The notes: a model not told the origin generated them from the letters alone. 64,000 nt of DNA from Sneathiella sedimenti (GCF_017313765.1 NZ_JAFLNC010000006.1:1-64000); one strand, 5' to 3'; shown: positions 1-8,395, numbered from the stretch's first letter. Numbers and translations: made by a program.

Positions 1-443
1 TCAAGATACCCGTTGCAACAAAAAGTCGTCATTCAACAACCCCGCCGCCCAGGCATCCCTTCTCATAATATCCACAATGTCAAAAAACAAACCGCCCAAA
101 ATCAAAAATTCCGGACAAAAAAAACGCCGCCGAACTCACCCTGAACTTCATCAGGCGTATCCGACTGCGTCGTTGCCCATCTTATATAGATAACCGGACA
201 ACGGCGTCAACAGGTAATTTTACAAAAAAAGGAAGAAAAGATTATATCTTTAACGCGCCTTTAATACAACTCTTATCTAATACAGGAATATGGATTACCT
301 TGCCCGCTCTATAGCAATAATTGCGCAAGAGCGGAACTAGCAGAATATCCCTGTGCAAAGATTGCCTCGAGTATGGAGTTAGTAAGATTTATCTGTTAAG
401 GCATAAGCATAATAATAATTGTAACACACAAGGTAGTGCAATC
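1..443. other. Gene-free 5' stretch
   Basis: I see no convincing coding region here. The sequence is AT-rich towards the phospholipase gene. It contains one inverted repeat (CCGCTCT at 304-310, AGAGCGG at 328-334) whose loop ends in the palindrome TTGCGCAA at 321-328. This may be a leader hairpin or an operator for the downstream gene. An in-frame TTG at 321 extends the phospholipase frame, but the added residues do not resemble the family. Confidence 0.5.
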
Positions 444-1352
444 ATGTCACGGCCAAAAATTGGCTTGGCCCTGGGGAGCGGCGTCGCCCGCGGCTGGGCT
501 CATATCGGCGTTCTGAGGCGACTGGAAAATGAGGGTTTCAAACCCGACTATGTCTGCGGCACTTCTATTGGCGCCCTCATCGGCGGCATGTATCTGGCAG
601 GAAAACTCGATGAACTGGAAAGCTGGGCGAGATCCCTTGGAAAATCCGGCCTGTTTCGCCTTCTCGACATTCGGCTTACCGGTGGCGGGCTTATTTCAGG
701 CTCCAAGTTATTCACCCTGCTCGAAGACACATTAGGTGACACCAAGATAGAAGACCTGCCGGTACCTTTTGCGGCCGTCACAACTGAACTTGGTACCGGT
801 CACGAAATCTGGATTCGTGAGGGAAACCTGGCGCAAGCGATTACCGCGTCTTACGCCCTACCCGGATTATTCTCTCCCCAGAAAATCGACGACCGCTGGC
901 TTATCGACGGCGCCCTGACTAACCCTGTTCCGGTATCTGTATGCCGGGCCATGGGCGCCCGGCTGGTCATTGCCGTAAATCTGAACGCAGACGTCTTCGG
1001 AATGGCCAATATCGGTGAAAGCGAATCAGATTTTGTTCTGGATGACAATGGCAACAAGACGAGGCTGTTCCACGCCCGATCACCGCTCAACCTGATGAAA
1101 CACAGGTTTTTCGACAAATCCGGCACCGAGCCGAGCATCTTCGGCGTCATGATGTCGTCCCTGAATATTGTTCAGGATCGCCTCAGCCGGTCGCGCCTTG
1201 CCGGCGATCCCCCCGATATCACCATTGCACCCAGGCTGGCGCAACATGGATTGCTGGAATTCGACAAGGCGGCGGAAATGATTATCGAAGGAGAGGCAGC
1301 AACAGAACGCTCCCTCACCTTCTTGAAGCATGCCATGGATGTTCTTGCTTAA
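444..1352 (+). CDS. Patatin-like phospholipase (RssA/YchK type)
   Basis: Predicted cytoplasmic serine acyl hydrolase of the patatin family, about 302 residues, which would cleave acyl chains from phospholipids. Visible motifs are the glycine-rich oxyanion motif GSGVARG (residues 11-17), the nucleophile elbow GTSIG (Ser41) and the catalytic Asp in DGA (Asp155), which together form the family Ser-Asp dyad. I chose the ATG at 444 because the homologous region begins right after it (SRPKIGLALGSG); the frame is open upstream to a TTG at 321. It converges on the CBS-domain gene, with an 8-bp gap. The physiological substrate cannot be read from the sequence. Confidence 0.85.
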   Translation: MSRPKIGLALGSGVARGWAHIGVLRRLENEGFKPDYVCGTSIGALIGGMYLAGKLDELESWARSLGKSGLFRLLDIRLTGGGLISGSKLFTLLEDTLGDTKIEDLPVPFAAVTTELGTGHEIWIREGNLAQAITASYALPGLFSPQKIDDRWLIDGALTNPVPVSVCRAMGARLVIAVNLNADVFGMANIGESESDFVLDDNGNKTRLFHARSPLNLMKHRFFDKSGTEPSIFGVMMSSLNIVQDRLSRSRLAGDPPDITIAPRLAQHGLLEFDKAAEMIIEGEAATERSLTFLKHAMDVLA

Positions 1353-1360
1353 CGCCAAGA

Positions 1361-1792
1361 TCAGCCGGTCGCGATGTAGTCACGAAGGGCCGCGGCCTCC
1401 CGCTCAACCTCATCCATCCGGCTTTTCACGACGTCACCGATCGAGATAAAACCGGCAAGTTCCCCATCATTCAGCACGGGCAAATGGCGAATGCGCTTCT
1501 CTGTCATCAATGCCATGACATTATCGATCGTTTCGGACGGGCTGGTTGTCACAAGATCAGATGTCATCAGGTCCTTGGCCAGCAGTTTGAGGCAGCCTTC
1601 GCCGGATTCCGAAAGACCACGGACTATATCCCGCTCAGACAACACACCACATAACTTGCCGGCCCCGTCCACAACCAGAACGGCGCCAATGCGCTTTTCC
1701 CCAAGAACATTCGAAACCGTCGCTATGCTGTCCGTGGGAGAAGCCGTGATAACGTCGCTCCCTTTTACCTTCAGAATACCTGCCACATTCAT
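1361..1792 (-). CDS. Protein of two CBS domains
   Basis: A stand-alone CBS-pair protein of 143 residues. CBS repeat 1 covers about residues 8-62 (with the GAVLVVD and GVLSERDIV signatures) and repeat 2 about 72-130 (RHLPVLNDGELAGFISIGDVV). Such Bateman modules bind adenosine nucleotides and usually regulate a partner, but no partner domain is attached. The C-terminal tail is short and helical. It is followed by rsmI in the same direction with a 113-bp gap, so it is probably a separate unit. The direct regulatory target is unknown. Confidence 0.85.
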   Translation of the reverse strand: MNVAGILKVKGSDVITASPTDSIATVSNVLGEKRIGAVLVVDGAGKLCGVLSERDIVRGLSESGEGCLKLLAKDLMTSDLVTTSPSETIDNVMALMTEKRIRHLPVLNDGELAGFISIGDVVKSRMDEVEREAAALRDYIATG

Positions 1793-1905
1793 AGGGACCC
1801 TCCTTCTGGCACGCCGGACCGACCGCCGTCATAAATTTACTTTTGAAAAAACTAATTTATCAGAAGGGCCATGCAAACACAAATATTACCGTAAAAAAGA
1901 AGCAC

Positions 1906-2670
1906 TTACGGCATTGCGAAGGGGCCATCGTCGTCATCGTCCTCGCCCTCATCACGTGTCGGTGGCGCGATAACGATCGTGACCTCTCCCTTGATTTTCT
2001 TCTCAGAGAATTGCTCCACCAGATCAACCAGCTGACCGCGATGTATATTCTCGAACTTTTTGGTAAGCTCAATACACACCGCCGCCGGACGATTGCCCAA
2101 TATCTCATGGGCAATTTTTAATATTTTGCCCACACGAAAGGGAGATTCAAAAAATACGATTGAGGTTGGAGCCTCCGCAAAGGCCGCGAACAGCTTCCGC
2201 TGACGCCCCGGACGGCGGGGCAGGAACCCCAAAAAGGAAAACGCGGGCGTCGGCAGGCCTGAAACAGTCAAAGCGGTAATCACCGCACTCGGTCCGGGCA
2301 GTGCGACAACTTCATACCCGGCATCAACGACAGCGGCCGCGGCACGCTGTCCCGGATCGCTGATTCCCGGCGCCCCCGCATCAGAGGTGAGCCCAACAGA
2401 CTTGCCTTCCCGAAGTAGGGATAGAATGCGTCCTACAGCCCGATCCTCATTATGCGCATGACAAGCAAAGATGATGGGCGGACTGGCAAGAGAATGACGC
2501 TCGAATATTTTCCGTGTATGACGGGTATCTTCGCACGCCAGCGCGTCGACCGATTGCAATATCCGCATCGCGCGCAGTGATATGTCCTCTAAATTTCCGA
2601 TTGGCGTGGGAATGAGGTAAAGGGCTGGGCTAATCTCTTCGTTGTCTGTCATAACTGAAGGACTAACCAT
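1906..2670 (-). CDS. rsmI: 16S rRNA 2'-O-ribose C1402 methyltransferase RsmI (short form)
   Basis: Tetrapyrrole-methylase-fold enzyme that methylates the 2'-OH of C1402 in 16S rRNA using SAM. Diagnostic motifs are YLIPTPIGNLEDISLRA near the N-terminus, CEDTRHT, and LTSDAGAPGISDPG in the SAM pocket. The protein has 254 residues, against about 286 in E. coli. It ends soon after the last strand of the catalytic domain (EVTIVIAPP) in an acidic tail (EGEDDDDDGPFAMP), so the usual C-terminal helical domain is missing. I see no continuation of that domain in another frame downstream. A second in-frame ATG lies at 2652. The yraN gene that often follows is absent. Confidence 0.9.
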   Translation of the reverse strand: MVSPSVMTDNEEISPALYLIPTPIGNLEDISLRAMRILQSVDALACEDTRHTRKIFERHSLASPPIIFACHAHNEDRAVGRILSLLREGKSVGLTSDAGAPGISDPGQRAAAAVVDAGYEVVALPGPSAVITALTVSGLPTPAFSFLGFLPRRPGRQRKLFAAFAEAPTSIVFFESPFRVGKILKIAHEILGNRPAAVCIELTKKFENIHRGQLVDLVEQFSEKKIKGEVTIVIAPPTRDEGEDDDDDGPFAMP

Positions 2671-2710
2671 ATTCTGCTGATCGACGCAACGATCCGCTGC
2701 CTTGCCGACC

Positions 2711-3598
2711 CTAAATAACAGAAAATATCTGGTCGCGAAGCCATTTGCCCGCCTCTGTCTGATCGGTGGATATATGCCAGTAGAGCTGAAGTTCGAGGTT
2801 CGGCGCGGCGAAGGGTAACGGAAAAGTCCGACAATTATACATTCGCGTCAGCTGCAACGGCGCCGTTAGCGCTAGACTGCTCTGTTCGATCATGTGAAAT
2901 GCAGACTGGTAATGCTGAAGCCGCACGGCAATGCTTCGGGAAACACCGACTTTCCCAAGCTCTAAATCGACAAGGCCACCTCCACGGGGGCGCGACGATA
3001 CAAGAATATGGGTCAGGCTTAAATAGTCGTCGAGCGACAGTTCCGCCTTGCCTGCCAGCGGATGATTCTGACCAACGACGCATACCTGTTGATCGCTCAT
3101 CAACCTGCTGTGGATGAGCTGGCTATTTGCAAGCAGGGGAATATCAACCGCAAAATCGATTTCGCCAAGGGATAGCCGCCGCGGTATCGAGCGCCGGGGA
3201 ACTTGAAAAGCCTGAATCGTCATAAGAGGCGCAAGTTGGCGTAACCTTTCAACGAGCCTGGGCAACAGGATGGTTTCACCAATATCACCGATTGCAATGC
3301 GCATCACTTTTTCACTTGTCAGCGGATCAAAATCCTCTTCAGCGCTGATGCCGGTCAGCAGGAGACGGAGCGCCTGACGAACCGGGCCTATCATTCTTTG
3401 GGCCATCGGCGTCGGATTCATCCGCTTACCCGCATGGATAAAAAGCGGATCGTCCAGACGTTCGCGCAAGCGTGCCAAAGCGTTGCTGACAGCCGGTTGC
3501 GTTACATTCAGATGGCGCGCCGCAAGTGTCAGATTGCCATGCGTATAGATCGCCTCGAATGTCATAAAAAGATTAAGATCGATTTGGTTGAGATTCAT
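2711..3598 (-). CDS. LysR-family transcriptional regulator
   Basis: LysR-type regulator of 295 residues, close to the family norm. The N-terminal winged helix (about residues 6-65) has the typical pattern LNLFMTFEAIYTHGNLTLAARHLNVTQPAVSNALARLRE. A periplasmic-binding-like effector domain fills the rest. The N-terminus LNQIDLNLF resembles the NodD/NahR-like subgroup, whose members often sense aromatic compounds (family knowledge). It is divergent from the acyl-CoA dehydrogenase at 3714 with a 115-bp AT-rich intergenic region holding a palindrome at 3650-3660, so it may control that gene. Confidence 0.9.
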   Translation of the reverse strand: MNLNQIDLNLFMTFEAIYTHGNLTLAARHLNVTQPAVSNALARLRERLDDPLFIHAGKRMNPTPMAQRMIGPVRQALRLLLTGISAEEDFDPLTSEKVMRIAIGDIGETILLPRLVERLRQLAPLMTIQAFQVPRRSIPRRLSLGEIDFAVDIPLLANSQLIHSRLMSDQQVCVVGQNHPLAGKAELSLDDYLSLTHILVSSRPRGGGLVDLELGKVGVSRSIAVRLQHYQSAFHMIEQSSLALTAPLQLTRMYNCRTFPLPFAAPNLELQLYWHISTDQTEAGKWLRDQIFSVI

Positions 3599-3648
3599 TC
3601 CGTTACTATAATTATTGTGAATAGTTTTTTATCATATAAATAAATTTT

Positions 3649-3661
3649 AATGATTATCATA
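3649..3661. promoter_or_regulatory. AT-rich palindrome, Fur-like or LysR operator candidate
   Basis: The perfect palindrome ATGATTATCAT (3650-3660) lies between the divergent LysR and acyl-CoA dehydrogenase genes. It matches the core of the Fur consensus (AATGATAATCATT) closely, but by position it could equally be a LysR-type operator. It is seen in the sequence; the binding protein is inference. Confidence 0.35.
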
Positions 3662-3713
3662 GTGAGATTATCCTGCCTCGAGAAACAAATCGAGTTTACG
3701 AGGGTTCAGAAAA

Positions 3714-4925
3714 ATGAATTTTACATTTACCGCAAAAGTCGACGACCTGGCCAGGCGCGTTGATAGCTTCATGAATACCAATGTCTATCCGGCTGAGCGG
3801 GAGTATCACGACTATATTGAGAAATCCAAGACTCGCTGGGTTATTCCCCCCGTGATGGAGGACCTAAAAAAGAAGGCGAAAGCGGACGGCTTATGGAACC
3901 TCTTTCTAGCAGAATTCGAAGATTATGGTGCGGGACTGAGCAATCTTGAATATGCCCCGCTTGCTGAAATCATGGGTCGGTCGATGATCGGACCCGAAGT
4001 TTTCAATTGCAGTGCACCTGATACCGGCAACATGGAAGTCCTCGCCCGATACGGAACCCAGGCCCAGCGCGATGAATGGCTGGTCCCGCTCCTGAACGGT
4101 GAGATTCGTTCCTCCTTTGCCATGACGGAGCCCGCTGTAGCCTCCTCCGACGCAACAAATATTCAATGTATGATAGACAAACAAGGCAATGAATATGTCA
4201 TCAACGGGCGCAAATGGTGGACGTCCGGCGCCCCTGACCCACGCTGCAAAATCATGATCGTGATGGGCAAGACTGACGTAAATGCGCCGCGCCATCAGCA
4301 GCAATCCCAGATCCTTGTCCCCGTGGCGACCAAAGGGGTCACGATTGTTAGACCACTTAAAGTCTTCGGGTCGGACGATGCGCCCCATGGTCATGCCGAG
4401 GTTTTATTCGAGAATGTTCGCGTACCGGCGTCAAACCTGATCGGCAGCCAAGGTGAAGGCTTCGCCATCGCTCAAGGTCGTCTCGGACCCGGACGGATCC
4501 ATCACTGCATGCGGTTGATTGGCTGCGCCCAACGGGCACTGGAAATGATGTGCGCCCGGGCAGAAAGTCGGGTTGCCTTTGGGAAGAAGCTAAGCGAACA
4601 AGGTTCGGTGCGTGAGGATATTGCAAGATCCATCTGTGACATTGAACAGGCACGCTTGCTTACCCTGAAAGCCGCCGCGCGGATGGATGAAGTATCCTAT
4701 AAGGAAGCCCGCGACCTGATCGCCATGATTAAAGTTGTTGCCCCAACCATGGCACAAACGGTTATCGATCGGGCTATTCAGGTTCATGGCGCCATGGGAT
4801 TGAGCCAGGATACCTTCCTTGCCGAAGCCTTTGCCTATGCCCGCACCGTCAGGCTCGCCGATGGACCGGATCAGGTTCATATGTCCTCGCTCGGCAAGCA
4901 GATAGTAGGCCGCTATGCCGCGTGA
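3714..4925 (+). CDS. Acyl-CoA dehydrogenase family protein
   Basis: FAD-dependent acyl-CoA dehydrogenase of 403 residues that would introduce an alpha-beta double bond into an acyl-CoA. The N-terminal helical, middle beta-barrel and C-terminal helical domains are all present. Signatures are [17 protein letters not shown] (flavin/substrate region), GRKWWTSGA, and the C-terminal stretch [34 protein letters not shown], which looks more like the ACAD10/11 subgroup than classical short-chain enzymes. The start is preceded by CGAGGG. The stop overlaps the next gene (11 bp), so it is co-transcribed with the thioesterase. The substrate is unknown. Confidence 0.9.
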   Translation: MNFTFTAKVDDLARRVDSFMNTNVYPAEREYHDYIEKSKTRWVIPPVMEDLKKKAKADGLWNLFLAEFEDYGAGLSNLEYAPLAEIMGRSMIGPEVFNCSAPDTGNMEVLARYGTQAQRDEWLVPLLNGEIRSSFAMTEPAVASSDATNIQCMIDKQGNEYVINGRKWWTSGAPDPRCKIMIVMGKTDVNAPRHQQQSQILVPVATKGVTIVRPLKVFGSDDAPHGHAEVLFENVRVPASNLIGSQGEGFAIAQGRLGPGRIHHCMRLIGCAQRALEMMCARAESRVAFGKKLSEQGSVREDIARSICDIEQARLLTLKAAARMDEVSYKEARDLIAMIKVVAPTMAQTVIDRAIQVHGAMGLSQDTFLAEAFAYARTVRLADGPDQVHMSSLGKQIVGRYAA

Positions 4926-5361
4926 TGATCAGATACCTGCCGGAGTGTCGGAGGGCTACGCCAGGCCCTCCGTCTTTTTACCACTCTTGCCATTTGTCCA
5001 AACCTATAGGGTCAAGATACTGGAGGAGACTGCAGGACATATTGTGATTGAAGCCCCCTTTCAGGAAGCTCTCTCGACACCCCCTGATCTTTTTCCGGCA
5101 TCCTTCGTAGGAACGATTGGGGATATTGCCGCCGTAAGTGCCTGCAATTCCCTCCTGCCTGCGGGATGGGCGTGTGCCACTCTCGATTTTACAGTGAAAA
5201 TGACCGGGCAGGCGCGAGGCGAAAAGCTGATCGCGCGCGGTCGTGTTCTGCAGAACGGCCGCACCCTTTCCGTTGGAGCGGCGGACATCTATTGTGTTTC
5301 CCAGGGACAAGAACGGCTTTGTGGCTCAGTTCTCGCCTCAACACGGAATTTCAAGATTTAG
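4915..5361 (+). CDS. PaaI-type hotdog thioesterase
   Basis: Hotdog-fold protein of 148 residues, similar to PaaI/acyl-CoA thioesterases that hydrolyse CoA thioesters. The segment [19 protein letters not shown] corresponds to the family's catalytic helix region, with Asp in the position used by PaaI enzymes; [37 protein letters not shown] is the typical long strand pair. The ATG lies inside the end of the acyl-CoA dehydrogenase gene, indicating translational coupling. It converges on the MaoC gene with a 6-bp gap. It probably releases or proofreads the CoA ester handled by its neighbour (inference). Confidence 0.8.
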   Translation: MPRDDQIPAGVSEGYARPSVFLPLLPFVQTYRVKILEETAGHIVIEAPFQEALSTPPDLFPASFVGTIGDIAAVSACNSLLPAGWACATLDFTVKMTGQARGEKLIARGRVLQNGRTLSVGAADIYCVSQGQERLCGSVLASTRNFKI

Positions 5362-5367
5362 CCGACG

Positions 5368-5853
5368 TCAAGCTGCGGGGCGGCGGCGCACCAGGTAGCG
5401 CTGCTCCCCTTCCAGGACAAGCTCCCGCCGCTGGTTATGAATGGTGGAGCGCACCGTAACAACCCCGGTCGACTTCTGTTCCTTGAGGTCTGTGATAACC
5501 AGTTCCGGATAAACGGTATCGCCATAATATACAGGCCCAAGGAATTTTGATGACTGGTCAATAAAGGCGATAAGGGAGTCGCCGATCACATGCGGAAAAA
5601 CGCCTGCGCCGGATGCCGTCTGAATCAGCACCTGAAATCCGTGGGCAAGCAATTCCGGGTGCCCCTGCTTCTTGCAGTACTCAACATCATAATGGATCGG
5701 GTGATTGTCACCGGAGGCCGCCTGAAAGGAAGAGAAATTGGCATCACGCAACGTTCGCGACGGAATGTAAAACCGTTGGCCGACAGTCAAGTCTTCAAAA
5801 TAGCTTGTCTCGGCAAATTTATGATTATCTGGGTTAAATTGATCTTCTGACAT
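5368..5853 (-). CDS. MaoC-like (R)-specific enoyl-CoA hydratase family protein
   Basis: Single hotdog-domain MaoC dehydratase of 161 residues. The hydratase-2 motif is recognisable as AASGDNHPIHYD (Asp and His of the catalytic dyad), followed by AHGFQVLIQTASGAGVFP. Members hydrate 2-enoyl-CoA or similar thioesters. It faces the acyl-CoA dehydrogenase/thioesterase pair convergently, so the three genes may serve the same acyl-CoA route, although no shared promoter is visible. The region upstream is shared with the divergent bacterioferritin gene. Confidence 0.85.
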   Translation of the reverse strand: MSEDQFNPDNHKFAETSYFEDLTVGQRFYIPSRTLRDANFSSFQAASGDNHPIHYDVEYCKKQGHPELLAHGFQVLIQTASGAGVFPHVIGDSLIAFIDQSSKFLGPVYYGDTVYPELVITDLKEQKSTGVVTVRSTIHNQRRELVLEGEQRYLVRRRPAA

Positions 5854-5891
5854 TCCTCGCCTCGCTTGTTCATCAAGTCTTTTTAGTTATG

Positions 5892-5906
5892 GCATTTATA
5901 AAATGC
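5892..5906. promoter_or_regulatory. Inverted repeat between maoC-like gene and bfr
   Basis: GCATTT and AAATGC are separated by ATA, forming a perfect 6-bp inverted repeat midway in the divergent intergenic region. Its size and position fit a dimeric repressor site. It does not match Fur or the Irr ICE motif as I know them. Confidence 0.3.
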
Positions 5907-5958
5907 GGCCTGCGCGCTATAGTTAAGGAACATATCATTCAAGTGCAAGGAACTAATC

Positions 5959-6426
5959 ATGAAGGGCGACAGGTCCATTATCAAACATCTGAACATCATA
6001 CTGAAAAATGAACTGACGGCCATAAACCAGTATTTCCTTCATGCCCGCATGCTCGAAGATTGGGGCCTCAAGGAGCTAGGTGAGAAGGAATATGACGAAT
6101 CCATCGATGAGATGAAACATGCCGACAAACTCATCAAGCGGATACTATTCCTTGAAGGCCTCCCTAACCTGCAAGACCTTGGCAAATTGATGATAGGCGA
6201 AGACGTCAAGGAAATCATCGAATGCGATCTCAAGATGGAGAAGAGTGGCCATGTCGATCTAAAAGCAGCCATCAAGGATTGCGAAAGCAAGCAGGACTTT
6301 GTTTCCCGCGATTTGCTGGTCGATATTCTAGAATCGGAAGAAGAACATATTGATTGGCTGGAAACACAAATATCGCTGATCGAGAAGATGGGCATTCAGA
6401 ACTACATCCAGTCACAAACCTCCTGA
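5959..6426 (+). CDS. bfr: Bacterioferritin
   Basis: Heme-containing 24-mer ferritin that oxidises Fe(II) and stores it as a mineral core. The protein is 155 residues. All ferroxidase ligands are in the E. coli Bfr positions: Glu18, Glu51, His54, Glu94, Glu127 and His130. The heme ligand Met52 (IDEMKHAD) is present, so this is a heme-binding subunit. The N-terminus [12 protein letters not shown] and the ATG at 5959 follow an AGGAAC ribosome-binding site. The ferredoxin gene bfd follows 120 bp downstream on the same strand. Confidence 0.95.
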   Translation: MKGDRSIIKHLNIILKNELTAINQYFLHARMLEDWGLKELGEKEYDESIDEMKHADKLIKRILFLEGLPNLQDLGKLMIGEDVKEIIECDLKMEKSGHVDLKAAIKDCESKQDFVSRDLLVDILESEEEHIDWLETQISLIEKMGIQNYIQSQTS

Positions 6427-6508
6427 AAGCCCGGTTGTCTAACAGGTAACATTTCGCCTTAGCCCGGCAAAATGCCATTGACAACTATTCGCACAATGCC
6501 TATTTGTT

Positions 6509-6527
6509 AGGAATGATTTTCATTTTT
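6509..6527 (+). promoter_or_regulatory. Fur box upstream of bfd
   Basis: The core AATGATTTTCATT (6512-6524) differs from the Fur-box core AATGATAATCATT at two central positions. It sits about 20 bp upstream of the bfd start. Repression of bfd by Fur under iron excess, and release when stored iron must be mobilised, is established for other bacteria and fits here. Confidence 0.6.
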
Positions 6528-6546
6528 AATATTAATTGGGCGTGAA

Positions 6547-6738
6547 ATGTATATATGCCTTTGCAATGGATTGACGGACCGAGATATCAAAAGTGCCGTC
6601 GCGTCTGGCGCTCAGCGAATCGCAAATGTCTATGAATCTCTGGGGGCGGCCCCGCAGTGCGCGAAATGCACGACCAATATCCGGGATATCATTCGGGAAT
6701 CCGCGGGCAATAATGCGCCAGTTACCGTTCGTCGGTGA
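6547..6738 (+). CDS. bfd: Bacterioferritin-associated ferredoxin
   Basis: Small [2Fe-2S] protein of 63 residues that reduces the iron core of bacterioferritin through its heme, releasing Fe(II). Four cysteines are in the family arrangement: Cys4 and Cys6 (YICLCNGLT), and Cys38 and Cys41 (QCAKCTTNI). Its location just after bfr and behind a Fur-like box supports the assignment. The C-terminal tail (about 12 residues) is slightly longer and basic. The gene ends 84 bp before the convergent nitronate monooxygenase. Confidence 0.92.
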   Translation: MYICLCNGLTDRDIKSAVASGAQRIANVYESLGAAPQCAKCTTNIRDIIRESAGNNAPVTVRR

Positions 6739-6792
6739 TCTGGCGACTTAATCAAAACTCAATCATTTATCGGGAAATGAAGAAATTACCCC

Positions 6793-6807
6793 CACCCTTT
6801 TAGGGTG
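6793..6807. other. Hairpin between convergent bfd and nitronate monooxygenase
   Basis: CACCCT (6793-6798) and AGGGTG (6802-6807) form a 6-bp stem with a 3-nt loop. It lies between two converging genes, but neither strand has a following T-run, so it is not a canonical intrinsic terminator. Confidence 0.35.
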
Positions 6808-6822
6808 AGGGATAAATTCAGT

Positions 6823-7794
6823 CTAAAGGGCCTTATTATTAATTTCAGCCTTGGCCTGGGCATACTGTTCTTTTAAGCGATCAACATATTCTTTAACGCT
6901 CGGCACGTCGCTTACGCTGCCAATTCCCTGCCCGGAACCCCAAATGTCCTTCCAGGCTTTTGACTTACCGGTTCCGCCGCTGCCAAAGTTCATCCGGCTT
7001 TTATCGGCACCCGGTAAATTTTCCGGATCAAGTCCAGCTTTCACGACGCTTGGGCGCAAATAGTTCCCGTGTACGCCGGTAAAGGTGTTGGTATAGAGAA
7101 TATCCTCACCGGTACTCTCCACGATCATATTTTTGTATTCTTCGACCGCATTTGCTTCCCTGGTCGCGATAAAGGCGCTTCCCATATAGGCGAGGTCTGC
7201 TCCCATCGCCTGGGCTGCCAGAATCGATCGGCCATTAGCAATCGCGCCCGAAAGTGCAATCGGTCCATCGAAGAACTGCCGAACTTCGGAAACAAGAGCA
7301 AAGGGGCTCAACCGTCCGGCATGACCGCCTGCGCCGGCACAAACCAGAATCAATCCGTCGACTCCGGCTTCAAGTGCTTTCTCTGCATGGCGGATGGTAG
7401 TCACGTCGTGCAGGATAATACCGCCGTAAGAATGGATGGCTTCTACAATCTCATTCGGCGCACGAAGGCTTGTAATAATGACCGGGACTTTATGCTTGAT
7501 GCAAAGCTCAACATCCTGCTCCAGCCGGGAATTCGAGGCATGAACGATTTGATTGACTGCAAAGGGAGCAACTTTCTGCTCCGGATTAGCCGTTGCATAA
7601 TCAGAAAGTTCAGTCTTGATCTGGTGGAGCCATTCATCCAGCTGGGAGAGAGGCCGCGCATTAAGGGCAGGAAATGATCCAACGATACCCTGCTGGCACT
7701 GCGCAATAACCAACTCTGGCCCGGACACAATAAACATCGGTGATGCAATTACCGGAAGAGAAAGACGCCCTTCCAGAACGGTCGGCATAGACAT
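6823..7794 (-). CDS. Nitronate monooxygenase (2-nitropropane dioxygenase family)
   Basis: FMN-dependent TIM-barrel enzyme of 323 residues, predicted to oxidise alkyl nitronates such as propionate-3-nitronate. The family signature CAGAGGHAGR (about residues 152-161, with the conserved His158) and PIALSGAIANGRSILAAQAMGADLAYMGSAF (FMN phosphate loop) are clear. Some homologues act as enoyl reductase-like proteins, so the substrate is not certain. The ATG at 7794 is preceded by AGGAGAC. The leader carries three tandem hairpins (7831-7957), which is unusual for this family and may regulate its mRNA. Confidence 0.88.
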   Translation of the reverse strand: MSMPTVLEGRLSLPVIASPMFIVSGPELVIAQCQQGIVGSFPALNARPLSQLDEWLHQIKTELSDYATANPEQKVAPFAVNQIVHASNSRLEQDVELCIKHKVPVIITSLRAPNEIVEAIHSYGGIILHDVTTIRHAEKALEAGVDGLILVCAGAGGHAGRLSPFALVSEVRQFFDGPIALSGAIANGRSILAAQAMGADLAYMGSAFIATREANAVEEYKNMIVESTGEDILYTNTFTGVHGNYLRPSVVKAGLDPENLPGADKSRMNFGSGGTGKSKAWKDIWGSGQGIGSVSDVPSVKEYVDRLKEQYAQAKAEINNKAL

Positions 7795-7830
7795 TTATTG
7801 AATGTCTCCTGTTTATTTTTTGAAGGTTCA

Positions 7831-7957
7831 GCCAGGTCTGGATCTTGCGCCCAGTTACCTGGCTTTATAAAGTTCTACCAAGCCTGGATCTTGCGCCCAG
7901 TTACTTGGATTTAGATTTTTTAGCCAGGCCTGGATCTTGCGCCCAGTTACCCGGCTT
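7831..7957 (-). repeat. Three tandem 35-nt hairpin elements, 46-bp period, in the nitronate monooxygenase leader
   Basis: Copies lie at 7831-7865, 7877-7911 and 7923-7957, so the period is exactly 46 bp. Read on the minus strand, each copy forms an outer stem, a 2-nt AA bulge, an inner CTGG/CCAG stem and the invariant loop GCGCAAGAT. The outer stems are GCCAGGT/ACCTGGC, CCAAGT/GCTTGG and GCCGGGT/GCCTGGC: the sequence changes but pairing is kept, with G-U wobbles only in the minus-strand transcript. The elements end 37 bp upstream of the nitronate monooxygenase start. There is no U-run, so they are not simple terminators. I do not recognise a named family. Confidence 0.8.
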
Positions 7958-8395
7958 GGCCATTCTATTAGCAGGCTTTTTTTAAAATGACAAATTGTCA
8001 TTATTGACAAAATTTCATTTTTCCTCTTCGCACCTGCAGCATTATTGCGAATAATCTTTGAAAAACAAAATATTATTACTTTTGGCCCTGCGTAAAAAAA
8101 ATTTCTTCGAAACCAACGGTCGCGGTACTTCAGAGTCAAAACCGGGTCCTCGGGTCGCGATTCACCATTTTTGATTCTCTTTTCATCGACAAATTCCGTC
8201 TCTTCGAACCCAATTTTGTAGTCGGCTAATTTTTCCCACAAATCGGGAAATATTGCCGCCTCTGCCTATGATGAGAAGGTGCTGTTTCTCGCCGCCACCT
8301 TAAAAACCTATAGTTTTACTCCACTTTGCCGTTGATTTGATTCTGGCACAAAGGCTGCATATGGAAGAGCAAGTAAATCTTTATGGAGACTATTT
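7958..8395. other. AT-rich gene-poor stretch between the hairpin array and the PilZ gene
   Basis: No credible gene is visible. A 128-codon open frame on the minus strand (7855-8241) runs through the hairpin array, has no family features and is judged spurious. The stretch contains AT-rich tracts (for example around 7978-8050) that could hold the promoters of the minus-strand leader transcript and of the PilZ gene. The PilZ ribosome-binding site GGAG is at 8385-8388. Confidence 0.45.

Noticed and set aside
6793-6807. Intrinsic terminator for bfd or nitronate monooxygenase
   Set aside because: The hairpin is present, but no T-run follows on either strand.
7831-7957. Type III toxin-antitoxin RNA repeats (ToxIN-like)
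   Set aside because: The tandem repeat plus downstream gene layout fits, but the downstream gene is a nitronate monooxygenase, not an endoribonuclease, and there is no terminator between them.
7831-7957. CRISPR array or integron attC sites
   Set aside because: Only three units, 11-bp spacers that are AT-rich, no cas or integrase genes, and stems that vary between copies.
7855-8241. 128-codon minus-strand open frame through the hairpin array
   Set aside because: The C-terminal part is simply a translation of the tandem repeats, the rest has no family features, and the covarying RNA stems argue for non-coding structure.
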